Shown: positions 43,363 through 52,305, numbered from the stretch's first letter. The stretch: DNA of 64,000 nt from Actinacidiphila glaucinigra (GCF_900188405.1 NZ_FZOF01000001.1:434001-498000), one strand, 5' to 3'. Numbers and translations: made by a program. The notes: a model not told the origin generated them from the sequence alone.

Positions 43363-44996
43363 GCACCAACACGAGCGCGAGCGCGAAGCCGCGCGGAAAG
43401 GCCCCGGCCGGCGAACGCGTCGCCGACTGGGCCGACGGCCGGCTGGGCATCTACAGCCTGGGCAAGGCCAACCTCCGGAAGATCTTCCCGGACCACTGGT
43501 CCTTCATGCTCGGCGAGATCGCCCTCTACAGCTTCATCATCATCATCCTGACGGGTGTCTACCTGACGCTGTTCTTCCACCCGGCGATGAACGAGGTCGT
43601 CTACGACGGCTCCTACGCGCCGCTGCAGGGCATCAAGATGTCCGAGGCGTACGCCTCGACCCTGCACATCAGCTTCGACGTGCGCGGCGGTCTGCTGGTC
43701 CGGCAGATCCACCACTGGGCGGCCATCGTCTTCGTGGCCGCGATGCTCGTGCACATGATGCGCGTCTTCTTCACCGGTGCGTTCCGCAAGCCGCGCGAGA
43801 TCAACTGGGTCTTCGGCTTCCTGCTGCTGTTCCTCGGCATGTTCGACGGCTTCATGGGCTACTCGCTGCCGGACGACCTGCTGTCGGGCACCGGTATCCG
43901 CTTCATGGAGGGCGCGGTCCTGTCCGTGCCGATCGTCGGCACGTACCTCTCGTTCTTCCTCTTCGGCGGTGAGTTCCCCGGCGCCGAGGTCGTGCCGCGG
44001 TTCTTCACGATCCACGTGCTGCTGATCCCCGGCATCATGGCGGGCCTGCTGGTGGCCCACCTGATCCTGATCGTCTACCACAAGCACACGCAGTGGGCCG
44101 GCCCCGGCAAGTCCGAGAAGAACGTCGTGGGCATGCCGTTCTTCCCGGTCTACACGGCCAAGGCGGGCGGCTTCTTCTTCGTGGTCTTCGGTGTCATCGC
44201 GGCCATGTCCGCGCTGGTCTCCGTCAACCCGGTGTGGGCGTACGGCCCCTACCGGCCGGACCAGGTGTCGACCGACGCCCAGCCCGACTGGTACATGGGC
44301 TTCTCCGAAGGCCTGATCCGGATCATGCCGGGCTGGGAGATCAACTTCGCGGGCCACACGCTCGTCCTGGGCGTGTTCATCCCGCTGGTGATCTTCCCGC
44401 TGGTCCTGGGCTTCATGGGCGTCTACCCGTTCCTGGAGTCCTGGGTCACCGGTGACAAGCGCGAGCACCACCTGCTCGACCGGCCGCGCAACCGTCCCGT
44501 CCGCACGGGCATCGGCGCCGCCTGGATCAGCCTCTACCTGATCCTGCTCGTCGGTGGTGGCAACGACCTCTTCGCCACCCGCTTCCATCTGTCGATCAAC
44601 GCGATCACCTGGGTGGTCCGGATCTCGTTCTTCGTGCTGCCGGTGCTGGTCTTCTTCATCACCAAGCGGATCTGCCTGGGTCTGCAGCGGCGCGACCGGG
44701 ACAAGGTGCTGCACGGTCGCGAGACCGGCATCATCAAGCGGCTCCCGCACGGTGAGTTCATCGAGATCCACGAGCCGCTGGAGCAGGGCGCGCTGTTCAA
44801 GCTCACCCAGCACGAGCAGCCCAAGCCGCTCGAGGTCGGCCCCGAGGTCGACGAGAACGGCGTGGAGAAGAAGGTCGGCCCCACGGCGAAGCTGCGCGCG
44901 AAGCTGTCCCGCGGCTACTACGGCGAGGGAACGCAGATCGACAAGCCCACCGTCGAGGAGTACGAGGAGATCACGAGCGGCCACGGTCACCACTGA
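43359..44996 (+). CDS. qcrB: Cytochrome b subunit of the bcc complex
   Basis: 545 residues from ATG 43359. Haem-b helices (HISFDVRGGLLVRQIHHWAA, VHMMRVFFTGAFRKPREINW) and the quinol site (PGAEVVPRFFTIHVLLIPG) are clear. The PEWY-type motif reads PDWYMGF. A cytoplasmic C-terminal tail of about 100 residues after the last helix (ISFFVLPVLVFFITKRICLG) is the actinobacterial form. Last gene of the operon. Confidence 0.97.
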   Translation: MSTNTSASAKPRGKAPAGERVADWADGRLGIYSLGKANLRKIFPDHWSFMLGEIALYSFIIIILTGVYLTLFFHPAMNEVVYDGSYAPLQGIKMSEAYASTLHISFDVRGGLLVRQIHHWAAIVFVAAMLVHMMRVFFTGAFRKPREINWVFGFLLLFLGMFDGFMGYSLPDDLLSGTGIRFMEGAVLSVPIVGTYLSFFLFGGEFPGAEVVPRFFTIHVLLIPGIMAGLLVAHLILIVYHKHTQWAGPGKSEKNVVGMPFFPVYTAKAGGFFFVVFGVIAAMSALVSVNPVWAYGPYRPDQVSTDAQPDWYMGFSEGLIRIMPGWEINFAGHTLVLGVFIPLVIFPLVLGFMGVYPFLESWVTGDKREHHLLDRPRNRPVRTGIGAAWISLYLILLVGGGNDLFATRFHLSINAITWVVRISFFVLPVLVFFITKRICLGLQRRDRDKVLHGRETGIIKRLPHGEFIEIHEPLEQGALFKLTQHEQPKPLEVGPEVDENGVEKKVGPTAKLRAKLSRGYYGEGTQIDKPTVEEYEEITSGHGHH

Positions 44997-45020
44997 TCAC
45001 TGAAGCTGTGCCACCGGGCA

Positions 45021-45049
45021 GGGTCCCGTCCATCCGATGGACGGGGCCC
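45021..45049 (+). terminator. qcrCAB operon terminator
   Basis: 13-bp stem GGGTCCCGTCCAT with ATGGACGGGGCCC (one G-U pair), followed by TTTCCC, 24 bases past the qcrB stop. Confidence 0.75.
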
Positions 45050-45122
45050 TTTCCCGTTCCCCCGCGCCGATAGGCTGGAGCCGAAGGTTTCCCGCCGCAC
45101 GTCAGACCCCATGGAGTGGACC

Positions 45123-46187
45123 ATGAGCGTTGTGAACCCCGCCGGAGGCGCATCCGTGGCGGGCGGCTCCTGGCCCGACGTCCTGGGCGCGCTGCTGAAC
45201 GGCAAGGACCTGACGGCGGCCGAAGCGACGTGGGCGATGGACCGGATCATGAGCGGCGAGGCCTCGGACGCCCAGGTCGCCGGCTTCATGGTGGCCCTGC
45301 GGGCCAAGGGGGAGACGGTCGAGGAGGTCACCGGCCTCGTCGAGTCGATGTACGCGCACGCGGAGCCGCTGCACATCCCCGGCCCCGCCGTGGACATCGT
45401 CGGCACCGGCGGCGACCGGGCCAGGACCGTGAACATCTCCACGATGTCCGCCATCGTCATCGCCGGCACGGGCGCGAAGGTCGTCAAGCACGGCAACCGG
45501 GCGGCCAGCAGCGCCAGCGGTGCCTCCGACGTCCTGGAGAAGCTCGGCATCAACCTCGACCTGCCCGCGGGGCGGGTGGCGGAGGTCGCCGAGGAAACCG
45601 GGATCACCTTCTGCTTCGCCGCGAAGTTCCACCCCGCGATGCGGTTCGCCGCCCCGGCCCGCCGCGACCTGGGCATCCCGACCTCCTTCAACATCCTCGG
45701 CCCGCTGACCAACCCGGCCCGGGTGGGCGCCTCCGCCGTAGGGTGCTTCGACACCCGGATGGCCGGTCTGATCGCGGGCGTGCTGGCCCGCCGCGGCTCC
45801 TCCGCGCTGGTGTTCCGGGGCGACGACGGGCTGGACGAGCTCACGGTCACGGCCACCTCCCAGGTGTGGGTGGTGCGGGACGGGAAGGTCGAGCAGGAGT
45901 CCTTCGACCCGCGCGACGTCGGCATCGAACTGGTGCCGATCGAGGCGCTGCGGGGCGCGGACGCCGCGTACAACGCCGACGTCGCCCGCCGGCTGCTGGC
46001 CGGCGAGACCGGTCCGGTCCGTGACGCGGTGCTGCTCAACTCGGCGGCCGCGCTGGTGGCGCTGGAGGGCGCGGGCGGTCCGCTGACCGACCGGATCGCG
46101 GCCGGGATCGCCCGGGCGGCCGAGTCGGTCGACTCCGGGGCGGCCGCACGGACGCTCGAGCGATGGGCTGCGGCCACGCAGGCCTGA
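45123..46187 (+). CDS. trpD: Anthranilate phosphoribosyltransferase
   Basis: Second step of tryptophan synthesis: anthranilate plus PRPP. 354 residues from ATG 45123, with GGAG six bases upstream; ATG 45111 would overlap that site. Family marks are [45 protein letters not shown] and [11 protein letters not shown]. It stands alone, away from other trp genes, as usual in Streptomyces. TAGGCT at 45071-45076 may be the -10 box. Confidence 0.96.
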   Translation: MSVVNPAGGASVAGGSWPDVLGALLNGKDLTAAEATWAMDRIMSGEASDAQVAGFMVALRAKGETVEEVTGLVESMYAHAEPLHIPGPAVDIVGTGGDRARTVNISTMSAIVIAGTGAKVVKHGNRAASSASGASDVLEKLGINLDLPAGRVAEVAEETGITFCFAAKFHPAMRFAAPARRDLGIPTSFNILGPLTNPARVGASAVGCFDTRMAGLIAGVLARRGSSALVFRGDDGLDELTVTATSQVWVVRDGKVEQESFDPRDVGIELVPIEALRGADAAYNADVARRLLAGETGPVRDAVLLNSAAALVALEGAGGPLTDRIAAGIARAAESVDSGAAARTLERWAAATQA

Positions 46188-46206
46188 CCACGAGAACCAC
46201 CACGCA

Positions 46207-46230
46207 GGGCCGGGGCCGTCGCCCCGGCCC
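46207..46230 (+). terminator. trpD terminator hairpin
   Basis: 10-bp perfect stem GGGCCGGGGC/GCCCCGGCCC with CGTC loop, 20 bases past the stop. Confidence 0.75.
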
Positions 46231-46308
46231 TCCGTGCTGTCCGCCGCTGTGCTGTCCGACCCCGTGCTGCCCGCTCCCCGGTGGGCCGTCCGGGATGCGG
46301 ACCGCGGC

Positions 46309-46336
46309 TTGCGGCGACGTGCCCGTGTGGCATGAT
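46309..46336 (+). promoter_or_regulatory. Candidate promoter of the SAM-IV-controlled transcript
   Basis: TTGCGG (46309-46314), 16 bases, CATGAT (46331-46336). Transcription would begin at about 46343, just ahead of the riboswitch. Confidence 0.45.
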
Positions 46337-46344
46337 GCTGCGCA

Positions 46345-46450
46345 GGTCACGAGTGACAGCGAAACGGCCCCGGCCCGCTGTCCGGCAACCCTCCTTCCGT
46401 GGCGGGGTGCCCCGGGTGATGACCAGGCCGCAGGCAGCGAGGTCTGCGGC
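46345..46450 (+). ncRNA. SAM-IV riboswitch
   Basis: Begins GGTCACGAGTGACAGCGAAA and contains CCGGCAACCCTCC and GGGGTGCCCCGGGTGATGACC, the conserved core pattern of SAM-IV. The outer stem GGTCAC/GTGATGACC closes at 46424, and a further GCCGCAG/CTGCGGC hairpin (46427-46450) fits the extra domain of this class. It binds S-adenosylmethionine and should lower expression of the downstream gene when methionine is plentiful. Confidence 0.9.
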
Positions 46451-46474
46451 AAGCGCGGTCAGAGGAGTTCCTCC

Positions 46475-46495
46475 ATGAGCAAGCGAATGCGCTAG
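46475..46495 (+). CDS. Six-codon leader ORF (MSKRMR)
   Basis: ATG AGC AAG CGA ATG CGC TAG, with AGGAG seven bases upstream, placed right after the riboswitch and 120 bases before the aminotransferase. The ribosome site can pair in GAGG-AGTT-CCTC, which could be the switched element. Too short for homology; its translation is inferred. Confidence 0.45.
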   Translation: MSKRMR

Positions 46496-46615
46496 GGCCT
46501 TTCCCGGCCCCCAGCCGCCTTTCCACCCCTCCCCGGGCGTCCGCCCGTCGTGACGAGGGCTGTTCCGTCATCACTGACGTTCCTTCACCCACGCCTGCTC
46601 CCAGGAGACTTCGCC

Positions 46616-48010
46616 ATGTCGCCGCGCCCTGCCCTGCCCTCGTCCGTCCACGCTCCGCTGCCCGTCCTGGGACGCGAGGTCCTCGTACCGCTCGTGACCG
46701 GGGGCGAGGTGGGCTACGCCGCCCTCGACTACGCGGCCAGCGCGCCCGCGCTGCAGCGGGTCTGGGACGACGTGGCGGCGTACGCGCCGTACTACGGCAG
46801 CGTCCACCGGGGGGCCGGCTACCTCTCGCAGCTGTCGACCGACCTGTTCGAGCAGAGCCGGGCCACGGTCGCGGAGTTCCTCGGCTGTCGCCCCGGCGAC
46901 CAGGTGGTCTTCACCCGTTCGACCACCGACTCGCTGAACCTGCTGGCCGCCGCCGTACCGGCCGGCACGAGCGTCTTCGTCTTCGAGACCGAGCACCACG
47001 CGTCCCTGCTGCCGTGGCGGGAGGCCGATGTGACCTACCTCGGCGCCCCCCGCACCCCGGCGGAGGCCGTGGCGACGCTGGATCGGGCCCTGGCCGCCCG
47101 GGCCGCGGACGGACCGGCGCTGGTCTGCGTGACCGGGGCGTCCAATGTGACCGGTGAGCTCTGGCCGGTGCGGGAACTGGCCGCGGCGGCCCACGCCCAC
47201 GGCGCCCGGATCGTGCTGGACGCGGCGCAGCTCGCCCCGCACCACCCGGTGGACATCGCGGAACTCGACGTGGACTGGGTGGCCTTCTCCGGGCACAAGC
47301 TGTACGCGCCCTTCGGCTCCGGCGTGCTCGCCGGCCGCGCCGACTGGCTGCGCGCGGCCGAGCCCTACCTGGCCGGCGGTGGCGCCTCCCGGCGGGTGGC
47401 CCGGAGCGCGGACGGCGGGGTGGACGTCGACTGGCACACCACGGCCGCCCGGCACGAGGCCGGCTCGCCCAACGTCATCGGCGCCTACGCGATCGCCTCG
47501 GCCTGCCGCGCGCTGACGGAGGCCGGGTTCGACCTGCTGGTCGAGCGGGAGCAGGCGCTGGTGGCCCGCGTGCGGGCCGGACTGGCCGAGGTGCCCGAGG
47601 TCAGGGTGCTCTCGCTGTTCGGCGACGACGCCCCCCGGGTCGGCGTCGTCTCCTTCGTCGTCGAGGGCTGGAACAGCTCCCACTTCGCGGCGGCGCTCTC
47701 CGCGGAGTACGGGATCGGCGTCCGCGACGGCCTCTTCTGCGCACACCCCCTGCTGCGCACCCTGCTCGGCGCGGCCGACCAGGAGCCGGGCGAGTGCGGT
47801 GCCCCCGAGGCCGCCCCGGGCGAGCTCCCGGATCCTTCCGCCGGGGGTGCCCCCACGCTCAACGCCATCCGGGTCTCCTTCGGCGCGGGCACCCCGGACG
47901 AGCACGTGGAGCGCTTCGTCGACGCGGTGCGGGAGCTGGTGTCGGACGGGGCCAAGTGGCGTTACCGCACCGAGGACGGCCGCTGCGTCCCGGACCGGGA
48001 CCAGGCCTGA
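46616..48010 (+). CDS. Class-V aminotransferase / cysteine desulfurase-like PLP enzyme under SAM-IV control
   Basis: 464 residues from ATG 46616, with AGGAG eight bases upstream. YAALDYAASAPALQRVWDDV, TRSTTDSLNLLAAAVP, ETEHHASLLPW, VLDAAQLAPHHPVDI and the PLP lysine Lys228 (FSGHKLYAPFGSG) define the fold; it is nearer SufS/CsdA and isopenicillin-N-epimerase relatives than IscS. A Gly/Pro-rich insertion lies near 405-425. No obvious persulfide cysteine motif was found. The riboswitch ties it to sulfur or methionine metabolism; the exact reaction is unknown. Confidence 0.88.
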   Translation: MSPRPALPSSVHAPLPVLGREVLVPLVTGGEVGYAALDYAASAPALQRVWDDVAAYAPYYGSVHRGAGYLSQLSTDLFEQSRATVAEFLGCRPGDQVVFTRSTTDSLNLLAAAVPAGTSVFVFETEHHASLLPWREADVTYLGAPRTPAEAVATLDRALAARAADGPALVCVTGASNVTGELWPVRELAAAAHAHGARIVLDAAQLAPHHPVDIAELDVDWVAFSGHKLYAPFGSGVLAGRADWLRAAEPYLAGGGASRRVARSADGGVDVDWHTTAARHEAGSPNVIGAYAIASACRALTEAGFDLLVEREQALVARVRAGLAEVPEVRVLSLFGDDAPRVGVVSFVVEGWNSSHFAAALSAEYGIGVRDGLFCAHPLLRTLLGAADQEPGECGAPEAAPGELPDPSAGGAPTLNAIRVSFGAGTPDEHVERFVDAVRELVSDGAKWRYRTEDGRCVPDRDQA

Positions 48011-48033
48011 GCGGCCCGGCCCCGGCGGGCCGC
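48011..48033. terminator. Hairpin between the aminotransferase and RAM-domain genes
   Basis: 8-bp stem GCGGCCCG/CGGGCCGC with a seven-base loop right after the stop; convergent genes share it. Confidence 0.5.
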
Positions 48034-48047
48034 GCCGGGCGAACCGG

Positions 48048-48329
48048 TCAGGCGTCCAGGCCGATGGCGAAGGCCGTCTCGAGGTCGTGCTGGGAGTAGG
48101 TGCGGAACGCCACGTGGGTGTCGGTGGCCTCGACGCCGGGGATCTTGCTGATCCGGCCCGGGATGACGTCCGCGAGCTCGTCGTGCCGGGCCACCCGCAC
48201 CATGGCGACCAGGTCGTACGTCCCCGTGACGGAATAGACCTCGCTGACGCTGTCGAGCGCGGCGATGGACTCCGCGATCTCGGGGATTCGGTCCACGCTG
48301 GTCTTGATGAGCACGATCGCGGTGATCAC
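48048..48329 (-). CDS. Standalone Lrp/AsnC ligand-binding (RAM) domain protein
   Basis: 93 residues from GTG 48329. MITAIVLIKTSVDRIPEIAE, VSEVYSVTGTYDLVAMVRV and GVEATDTHVAF are the RAM fold of Lrp-family regulators, but no HTH precedes it. Such proteins oligomerise and bind amino acids; some modulate full-length Lrp proteins. Its start overlaps the rhomboid stop (GTGA), so they are coupled. Confidence 0.9.
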   Translation of the reverse strand: MITAIVLIKTSVDRIPEIAESIAALDSVSEVYSVTGTYDLVAMVRVARHDELADVIPGRISKIPGVEATDTHVAFRTYSQHDLETAFAIGLDA

Positions 48330-49105
48330 GGCTGTAGGTCTCCTTGGCTCGCCCTGGCTGCGGGCTCAAGCTTAGGCGTTGCGCGATAGCACACCCACGC
48401 GCACAGGAAGCCGCAGACGAAGCCGGTGATGTGGGCGAGGTAGGCCACCCCGGGACCCGTCTGCTGGACCTCGCCGGCGAGCCACTGCAGGACGAACCAG
48501 AAGATCAGCACCATCCAGGCCGGGAAGCGCAGCGGCAGGAAGAAGAGGAAGGGGAAGACGCTGGTCACCCTGGCCTTGGGGTAGAGGTAGAGGTACGCGC
48601 CGAGTACCCCTGAGATCGCCCCGGACGCGCCGACCAGGGTCTGGGTGGAGGAGGTGTGCCCGAGCGCGTAGCCGTACGTCGCCACGTAGCCGGAGGCGAT
48701 GTAGAAGAGCAGGAAGCGGAAGCGGCCCATGCGGTTCTCGACGTTGTCGCCGAAGACCCAGAGGAAGAGCATGTTGCCGAGCAGGTGGAACCAACCGCCG
48801 TGCACGAACAGCGCGGTGAGCACGGAAACGAACGGCGAGGTCGCGAAGGACCCGAGCGGCGGGCAGCCGGTCGGCATCGGCACCTGCGCCAGGGGGATGT
48901 GGCCGTGCCAGAGCTGGGTGGGAACGACACCCCAGCGGGCGAAGTACGTCGCCTGGGCGCACACCTGATCGTGGCCCATGCCGTACATGTAGTTGAGCCC
49001 GGAGGACGGGCTGATGAGGAAGAGCAACCCGCACAGCCCGATCAGCGCGTACGTCACCACGGGTGTGCGGTGGACGGGGTTCTTGTCGTACACCGGGATG
49101 ACCAT
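48326..49105 (-). CDS. Rhomboid-family intramembrane serine protease
   Basis: 259 residues from ATG 49105. Six or seven helices; the catalytic serine is Ser161 (VGASGAISGVLGAYL) and the histidine is His225 (AYLAHITGFVCGF). The oxyanion helix HGGWFHLLGNMLFLWVFGDN matches the family. Rhomboids cut within membrane-spanning segments; no substrate can be assigned. First gene of a pair with the RAM protein. Confidence 0.94.
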   Translation of the reverse strand: MVIPVYDKNPVHRTPVVTYALIGLCGLLFLISPSSGLNYMYGMGHDQVCAQATYFARWGVVPTQLWHGHIPLAQVPMPTGCPPLGSFATSPFVSVLTALFVHGGWFHLLGNMLFLWVFGDNVENRMGRFRFLLFYIASGYVATYGYALGHTSSTQTLVGASGAISGVLGAYLYLYPKARVTSVFPFLFFLPLRFPAWMVLIFWFVLQWLAGEVQQTGPGVAYLAHITGFVCGFLCAWVCYRATPKLEPAARASQGDLQP

Positions 49106-49219
49106 GGACCGATCATGACGGAACGGGTGTAACGGGCGTGGGGCGCCTCGCCGCAGCGCGCGGGACCACCGAGGCCGTAGGGTGACCGGAACGCATCCGC
49201 GCGACCGAGGAGACGACCG

Positions 49220-49471
49220 ATGCCGGTGCCCCTGCCGACCGTCACGACCCGCTGGCGTTGCACCCTGTGCGGCAATCTGACCCGGTTCGACGTCACCCGT
49301 TCCAGCAAGGTCGTGGAGTACGTCCACCTGGACCTGGCGGGCGAGCCCTCGGTCGAGGAGCGCGAGGTGCTCAGCGAGACCGTGGAGTCGGTGCGCTGCC
49401 GCTGGTGCAACGCCGTGGACCAGGTCGAACTGGTCGACCGCCCCGACACGGCGGCGGCGACGCAGGCCTGA
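49220..49471 (+). CDS. Small zinc-ribbon protein, 83 residues
   Basis: From ATG 49220. Two CxxC pairs (RWRCTLCGNL and VRCRWCNAV) would bind one zinc. Between them is an acidic region (GEPSVEEREVLSETV). Conserved among actinobacteria, function unknown. Divergent from the rhomboid gene; a TAGGGT at about 49177 may be its -10 box. Confidence 0.85.
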   Translation: MPVPLPTVTTRWRCTLCGNLTRFDVTRSSKVVEYVHLDLAGEPSVEEREVLSETVESVRCRWCNAVDQVELVDRPDTAAATQA

Positions 49472-49560
49472 GCGCGGCCGGGGACAATAGAAGAATGCGG
49501 CGCGGCCAGAGAGCTTGAAGGAGGCCGGGGAGGCGCCCACGGACTGGACGGGAGTGACGG

Positions 49561-50964
49561 GTGGACGGGACCGGCGGTAACCCGGGCCGCGGCGAGGAAG
49601 CCGCCGCGCCCGAGACCGGGGCTGCGCCGGAGGAGTCCGTCCACGGCGAGTCGCTGGACCGTCCGCTGCCCGAGGGCGTTCGGCACCGCGTGGTCGCGCT
49701 GGCGGCGGAGGCGTTCGGCGGGCTGACCCCGGCCGAGCTGCCCGCGGTGCTGCGCCCCTACGCCCGGTTCACCCCGAGCCGCCGCGCCAAGTTCGCCGCC
49801 ACCGCGCTGGCCACGGCGCTGGAGGGCGACCCGTCCTTCCGGCAGCGCGTGGGCGCCCGGCTGCGCGAGTCCGAGCCGGAGCTGTGCGAGGCGCTGGACG
49901 CCGGCACCCCGCCCCCCGCGGTCGACCCGCTGGACGTGGCGGCCGCCGCGTACCTGCTGCGCCCCGCGGGCTGGGCCAAACTGGTGGCCGCGGCGGGCGA
50001 GGAGGCCCAGCGGGTCAGCGCCGAACGGGCGGGCGAGGAGACGCAGCGCGAGCTGCGGCAGCTGAAGGCGGAACTGGACGAGGTCCGGACCCAGTCCCGT
50101 ACCGAGGCCGTGCGGGTCCGCACCGAGTTGGAGGCTGCCCGCAAGGAGGCCGAGTCGCTGCAGCGCAAGCTGCGCAGCGCGGCGAGCGACGTGAAGCGGG
50201 CTGAGGCCGCGCTGCGCAAGGTCGAGGCCGAACTGGACGAGACGCGCGCGGCCGCGGCGGCGGAGAAGGCGTCGGCGGACGGTGAGGCACGCCGGCTGCG
50301 GGCCCGGCTCGCCGAGGCCGAGCAGGCCGTGGAGGCCTCCCGCCGGGCGGCCCGGGAGGGCCGCAGCACCGAGGACATGCGACTGCGGCTGCTGCTGGAC
50401 ACCGTCCTCGACGCCGCCTCGGGACTGCGCCGGGAGCTGGCGCTGCCGCCGCGCGACACCCTGGGCGCCCGGCCCGCGGACACCGTCGACGCGGTGACGC
50501 CGGGGACGATCAGCCCCAAGGACATCGCGCGGCGCGCCCTGTCCGAGGACGATCCGGCACTGCTGGACCAGTTGCTGGCGCTGCCGCAGTCCCATCTGGT
50601 GGTCGACGGCTACAACGTGACCAAGACCGGTTATCCGGCGCTGCCGTTGGAGAAGCAGCGGCTGCGGCTGCTGGGCGGCCTGGCGGTGCTGGCGGCGCAG
50701 AGCGGCGCCGAGGTCACCTGCGTCTTCGACGGGGCCGATCTGGACGCCCCGGTGCTGCTGGCACCGCCGCGCGGGGTGCGGGTGCTGTTCAGCAAGGCCG
50801 GTGAGACGGCCGACGAGTTGATCCGCCGTCTGGTTCGGGCGGAACCTCCCGGTCGTCCGATTGTGGTGGTTTCTTCCGATCGCGAAGTTGCTGACGGTGT
50901 GGCCCGTGCCGGGGCCCGCCCGGTCGCATCCACCTTGCTGCTGAAGCGACTTGCCCGGGTGTGA
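49561..50964 (+). CDS. NYN (YacP-like) domain protein with long coiled coil
   Basis: 467 residues from GTG 49561, GGGAG upstream. An N-terminal helical region is followed by a coiled coil (about 150-280: ELRQLKAELDEVRTQSRTEA, RAEAALRKVEAELDETRAAA) and a C-terminal NYN domain from about 340 (HLVVDGYNVTKTGYP, VTCVFDGADLDAP, VLFSKAGETADELI, VVVSSDREVADGVA). The acidic residues are those of PIN/NYN RNases such as Rae1, so RNA cleavage or tRNA/rRNA handling is likely. Confidence 0.9.
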   Translation: MDGTGGNPGRGEEAAAPETGAAPEESVHGESLDRPLPEGVRHRVVALAAEAFGGLTPAELPAVLRPYARFTPSRRAKFAATALATALEGDPSFRQRVGARLRESEPELCEALDAGTPPPAVDPLDVAAAAYLLRPAGWAKLVAAAGEEAQRVSAERAGEETQRELRQLKAELDEVRTQSRTEAVRVRTELEAARKEAESLQRKLRSAASDVKRAEAALRKVEAELDETRAAAAAEKASADGEARRLRARLAEAEQAVEASRRAAREGRSTEDMRLRLLLDTVLDAASGLRRELALPPRDTLGARPADTVDAVTPGTISPKDIARRALSEDDPALLDQLLALPQSHLVVDGYNVTKTGYPALPLEKQRLRLLGGLAVLAAQSGAEVTCVFDGADLDAPVLLAPPRGVRVLFSKAGETADELIRRLVRAEPPGRPIVVVSSDREVADGVARAGARPVASTLLLKRLARV

Positions 50965-51279
50965 CCTGGAGCACACCGTGGGGCGTGTGGGGCGCTTTTT
51001 GTGGACTCAGCGTCAACTCGTCATCACTGCACGTGCGATATGTGTAAAGAAACCGCGGCCGAGCGACTTTTTTTCTTCAGGGATTTGATCCGATCACAAG
51101 ATGGTCACTATGGTCGTGCCTCGAACCTCTGCCCAGTCGATCATCCACTCAGGATGGCGGCGGAGGTCCCGCCGATCTGAAGTGCCGTGCGTACGACGGG
51201 GGACGCCGACGCTCAGGGCCGGGGAACGCAGTTCCCGATGCATGCGGCAGGCGGCTGGAGGAAGAAGGAGCTCGCCCGA
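50965..51279 (+). promoter_or_regulatory. Long, lower-GC leader region of the first NlpC/P60 gene
   Basis: No gene. A T run (GCTTTTT, 50994-51000) after a weak CACACC/GTGTG hairpin may end the NYN transcript. A second T run is at about 51069-51075. The later part contains GACGGGGGACG and GGCCGGGGAACGCAGTTCCC (perfect GGGAAC/GTTCCC hairpin), vaguely like c-di-AMP (ydaO-yuaA) riboswitch blocks known before Streptomyces wall hydrolases, but I cannot fold the whole element. Confidence 0.35.
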
Positions 51280-52305
51280 GTGGCGTCCCACCGTCGTCCC
51301 AAGCAGGCCAGTCGCACACGTGTCACCGTGCTCACCGCGACCGCCGCCGCAGCCGTCGCCCTGTCCGCGCAGGCGGCCCAGGCCGCTCCGGCCAAGCCGT
51401 CCGTCAAGAGCGTGAAGGCCAAGGTCGACGGCCTCTACGAGCAGGCCGAGCAGGCGACCGAGAAGTTCAACGGCGCCAAGGAGAAGCAGCAGAAGCTGCA
51501 GAAGCAGGTCGAGGACATCCAGGACGAGGTGGCCCGCCAGCAGTCCGAGCTCAACGACCTGCAGGACGACCTCGGCACCCTGGCCAGCGCGCAGTACCGC
51601 AGTGGCGGCATCGACCCGTCGCTTCAGCTCTTCCTCTCCGCCGACCCGGACAGCTACCTCGACAAGGCGTCCACGCTCGACCAGCTGAGCACCAAGCAGG
51701 CCGAGGGCCTCCAGCAGATCGCGGAGAAGAAGCGCACCCTTAACCAGCAGAAGGCGGAGGCCGCGAGCAAGCTCGACGAGCTCGACGAGACCCGCACCGA
51801 GCTGGGCAAGAAGAAGAAGGAAGTCCAGGCGAAGCTCGGCGAGGCGCAGAAGCTGCTCAACTCGCTGACCGCCGCCCAGCGGGCGTCCCTGGCCGCCGCG
51901 GAGGACCGCGCCAACCGCTCCAACGAGCGGGTCGACCTCGGCAACGTCCCGCCCGCCTCCTCGCTGGCCGCCGCGGCCCTCTCCGCCGCCAAGACCAAGC
52001 TGGGTTCGCCGTACGTCTACGGCGCCACCGGCCCGAGCTCCTTCGACTGCTCCGGCCTCACCTCCTGGGCCTACGCCCAGGCCGGCGCCGGCATACCGCG
52101 CACCTCCCAGTCCCAGGCCAACGCCGGCACGCGCCTGTCGATGAGCCAACTGGCGCCCGGCGACCTCGTCATCTTCTACGGCGACCAGCACCACGTGGGG
52201 CTCTACGCGGGCAACAACATGGTCCTGCACGCGCCGCGCACCGGCACCGTCGTGCGCTACGAGTCCATCAACAACATGCCGTTCCAGTTCGGCGTCCGCA
52301 TCTGA
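51280..52305 (+). CDS. NlpC/P60 (C40) peptidoglycan endopeptidase
   Basis: 341 residues from GTG 51280 (GAAGGAG upstream); ATG 51238 and GTG 51187 are less likely. A signal peptide ends near AAQAAPAKPS. A coiled coil (about 50-205) is followed by the C40 domain: Cys257 (SSFDCSGLTSWAY) and His305 (QHHVGLYAG). It cleaves D-gamma-Glu-mDAP type links outside the cell, as RipA-like enzymes do; the coiled coil probably restrains the active site. Confidence 0.94.
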   Translation: MASHRRPKQASRTRVTVLTATAAAAVALSAQAAQAAPAKPSVKSVKAKVDGLYEQAEQATEKFNGAKEKQQKLQKQVEDIQDEVARQQSELNDLQDDLGTLASAQYRSGGIDPSLQLFLSADPDSYLDKASTLDQLSTKQAEGLQQIAEKKRTLNQQKAEAASKLDELDETRTELGKKKKEVQAKLGEAQKLLNSLTAAQRASLAAAEDRANRSNERVDLGNVPPASSLAAAALSAAKTKLGSPYVYGATGPSSFDCSGLTSWAYAQAGAGIPRTSQSQANAGTRLSMSQLAPGDLVIFYGDQHHVGLYAGNNMVLHAPRTGTVVRYESINNMPFQFGVRI

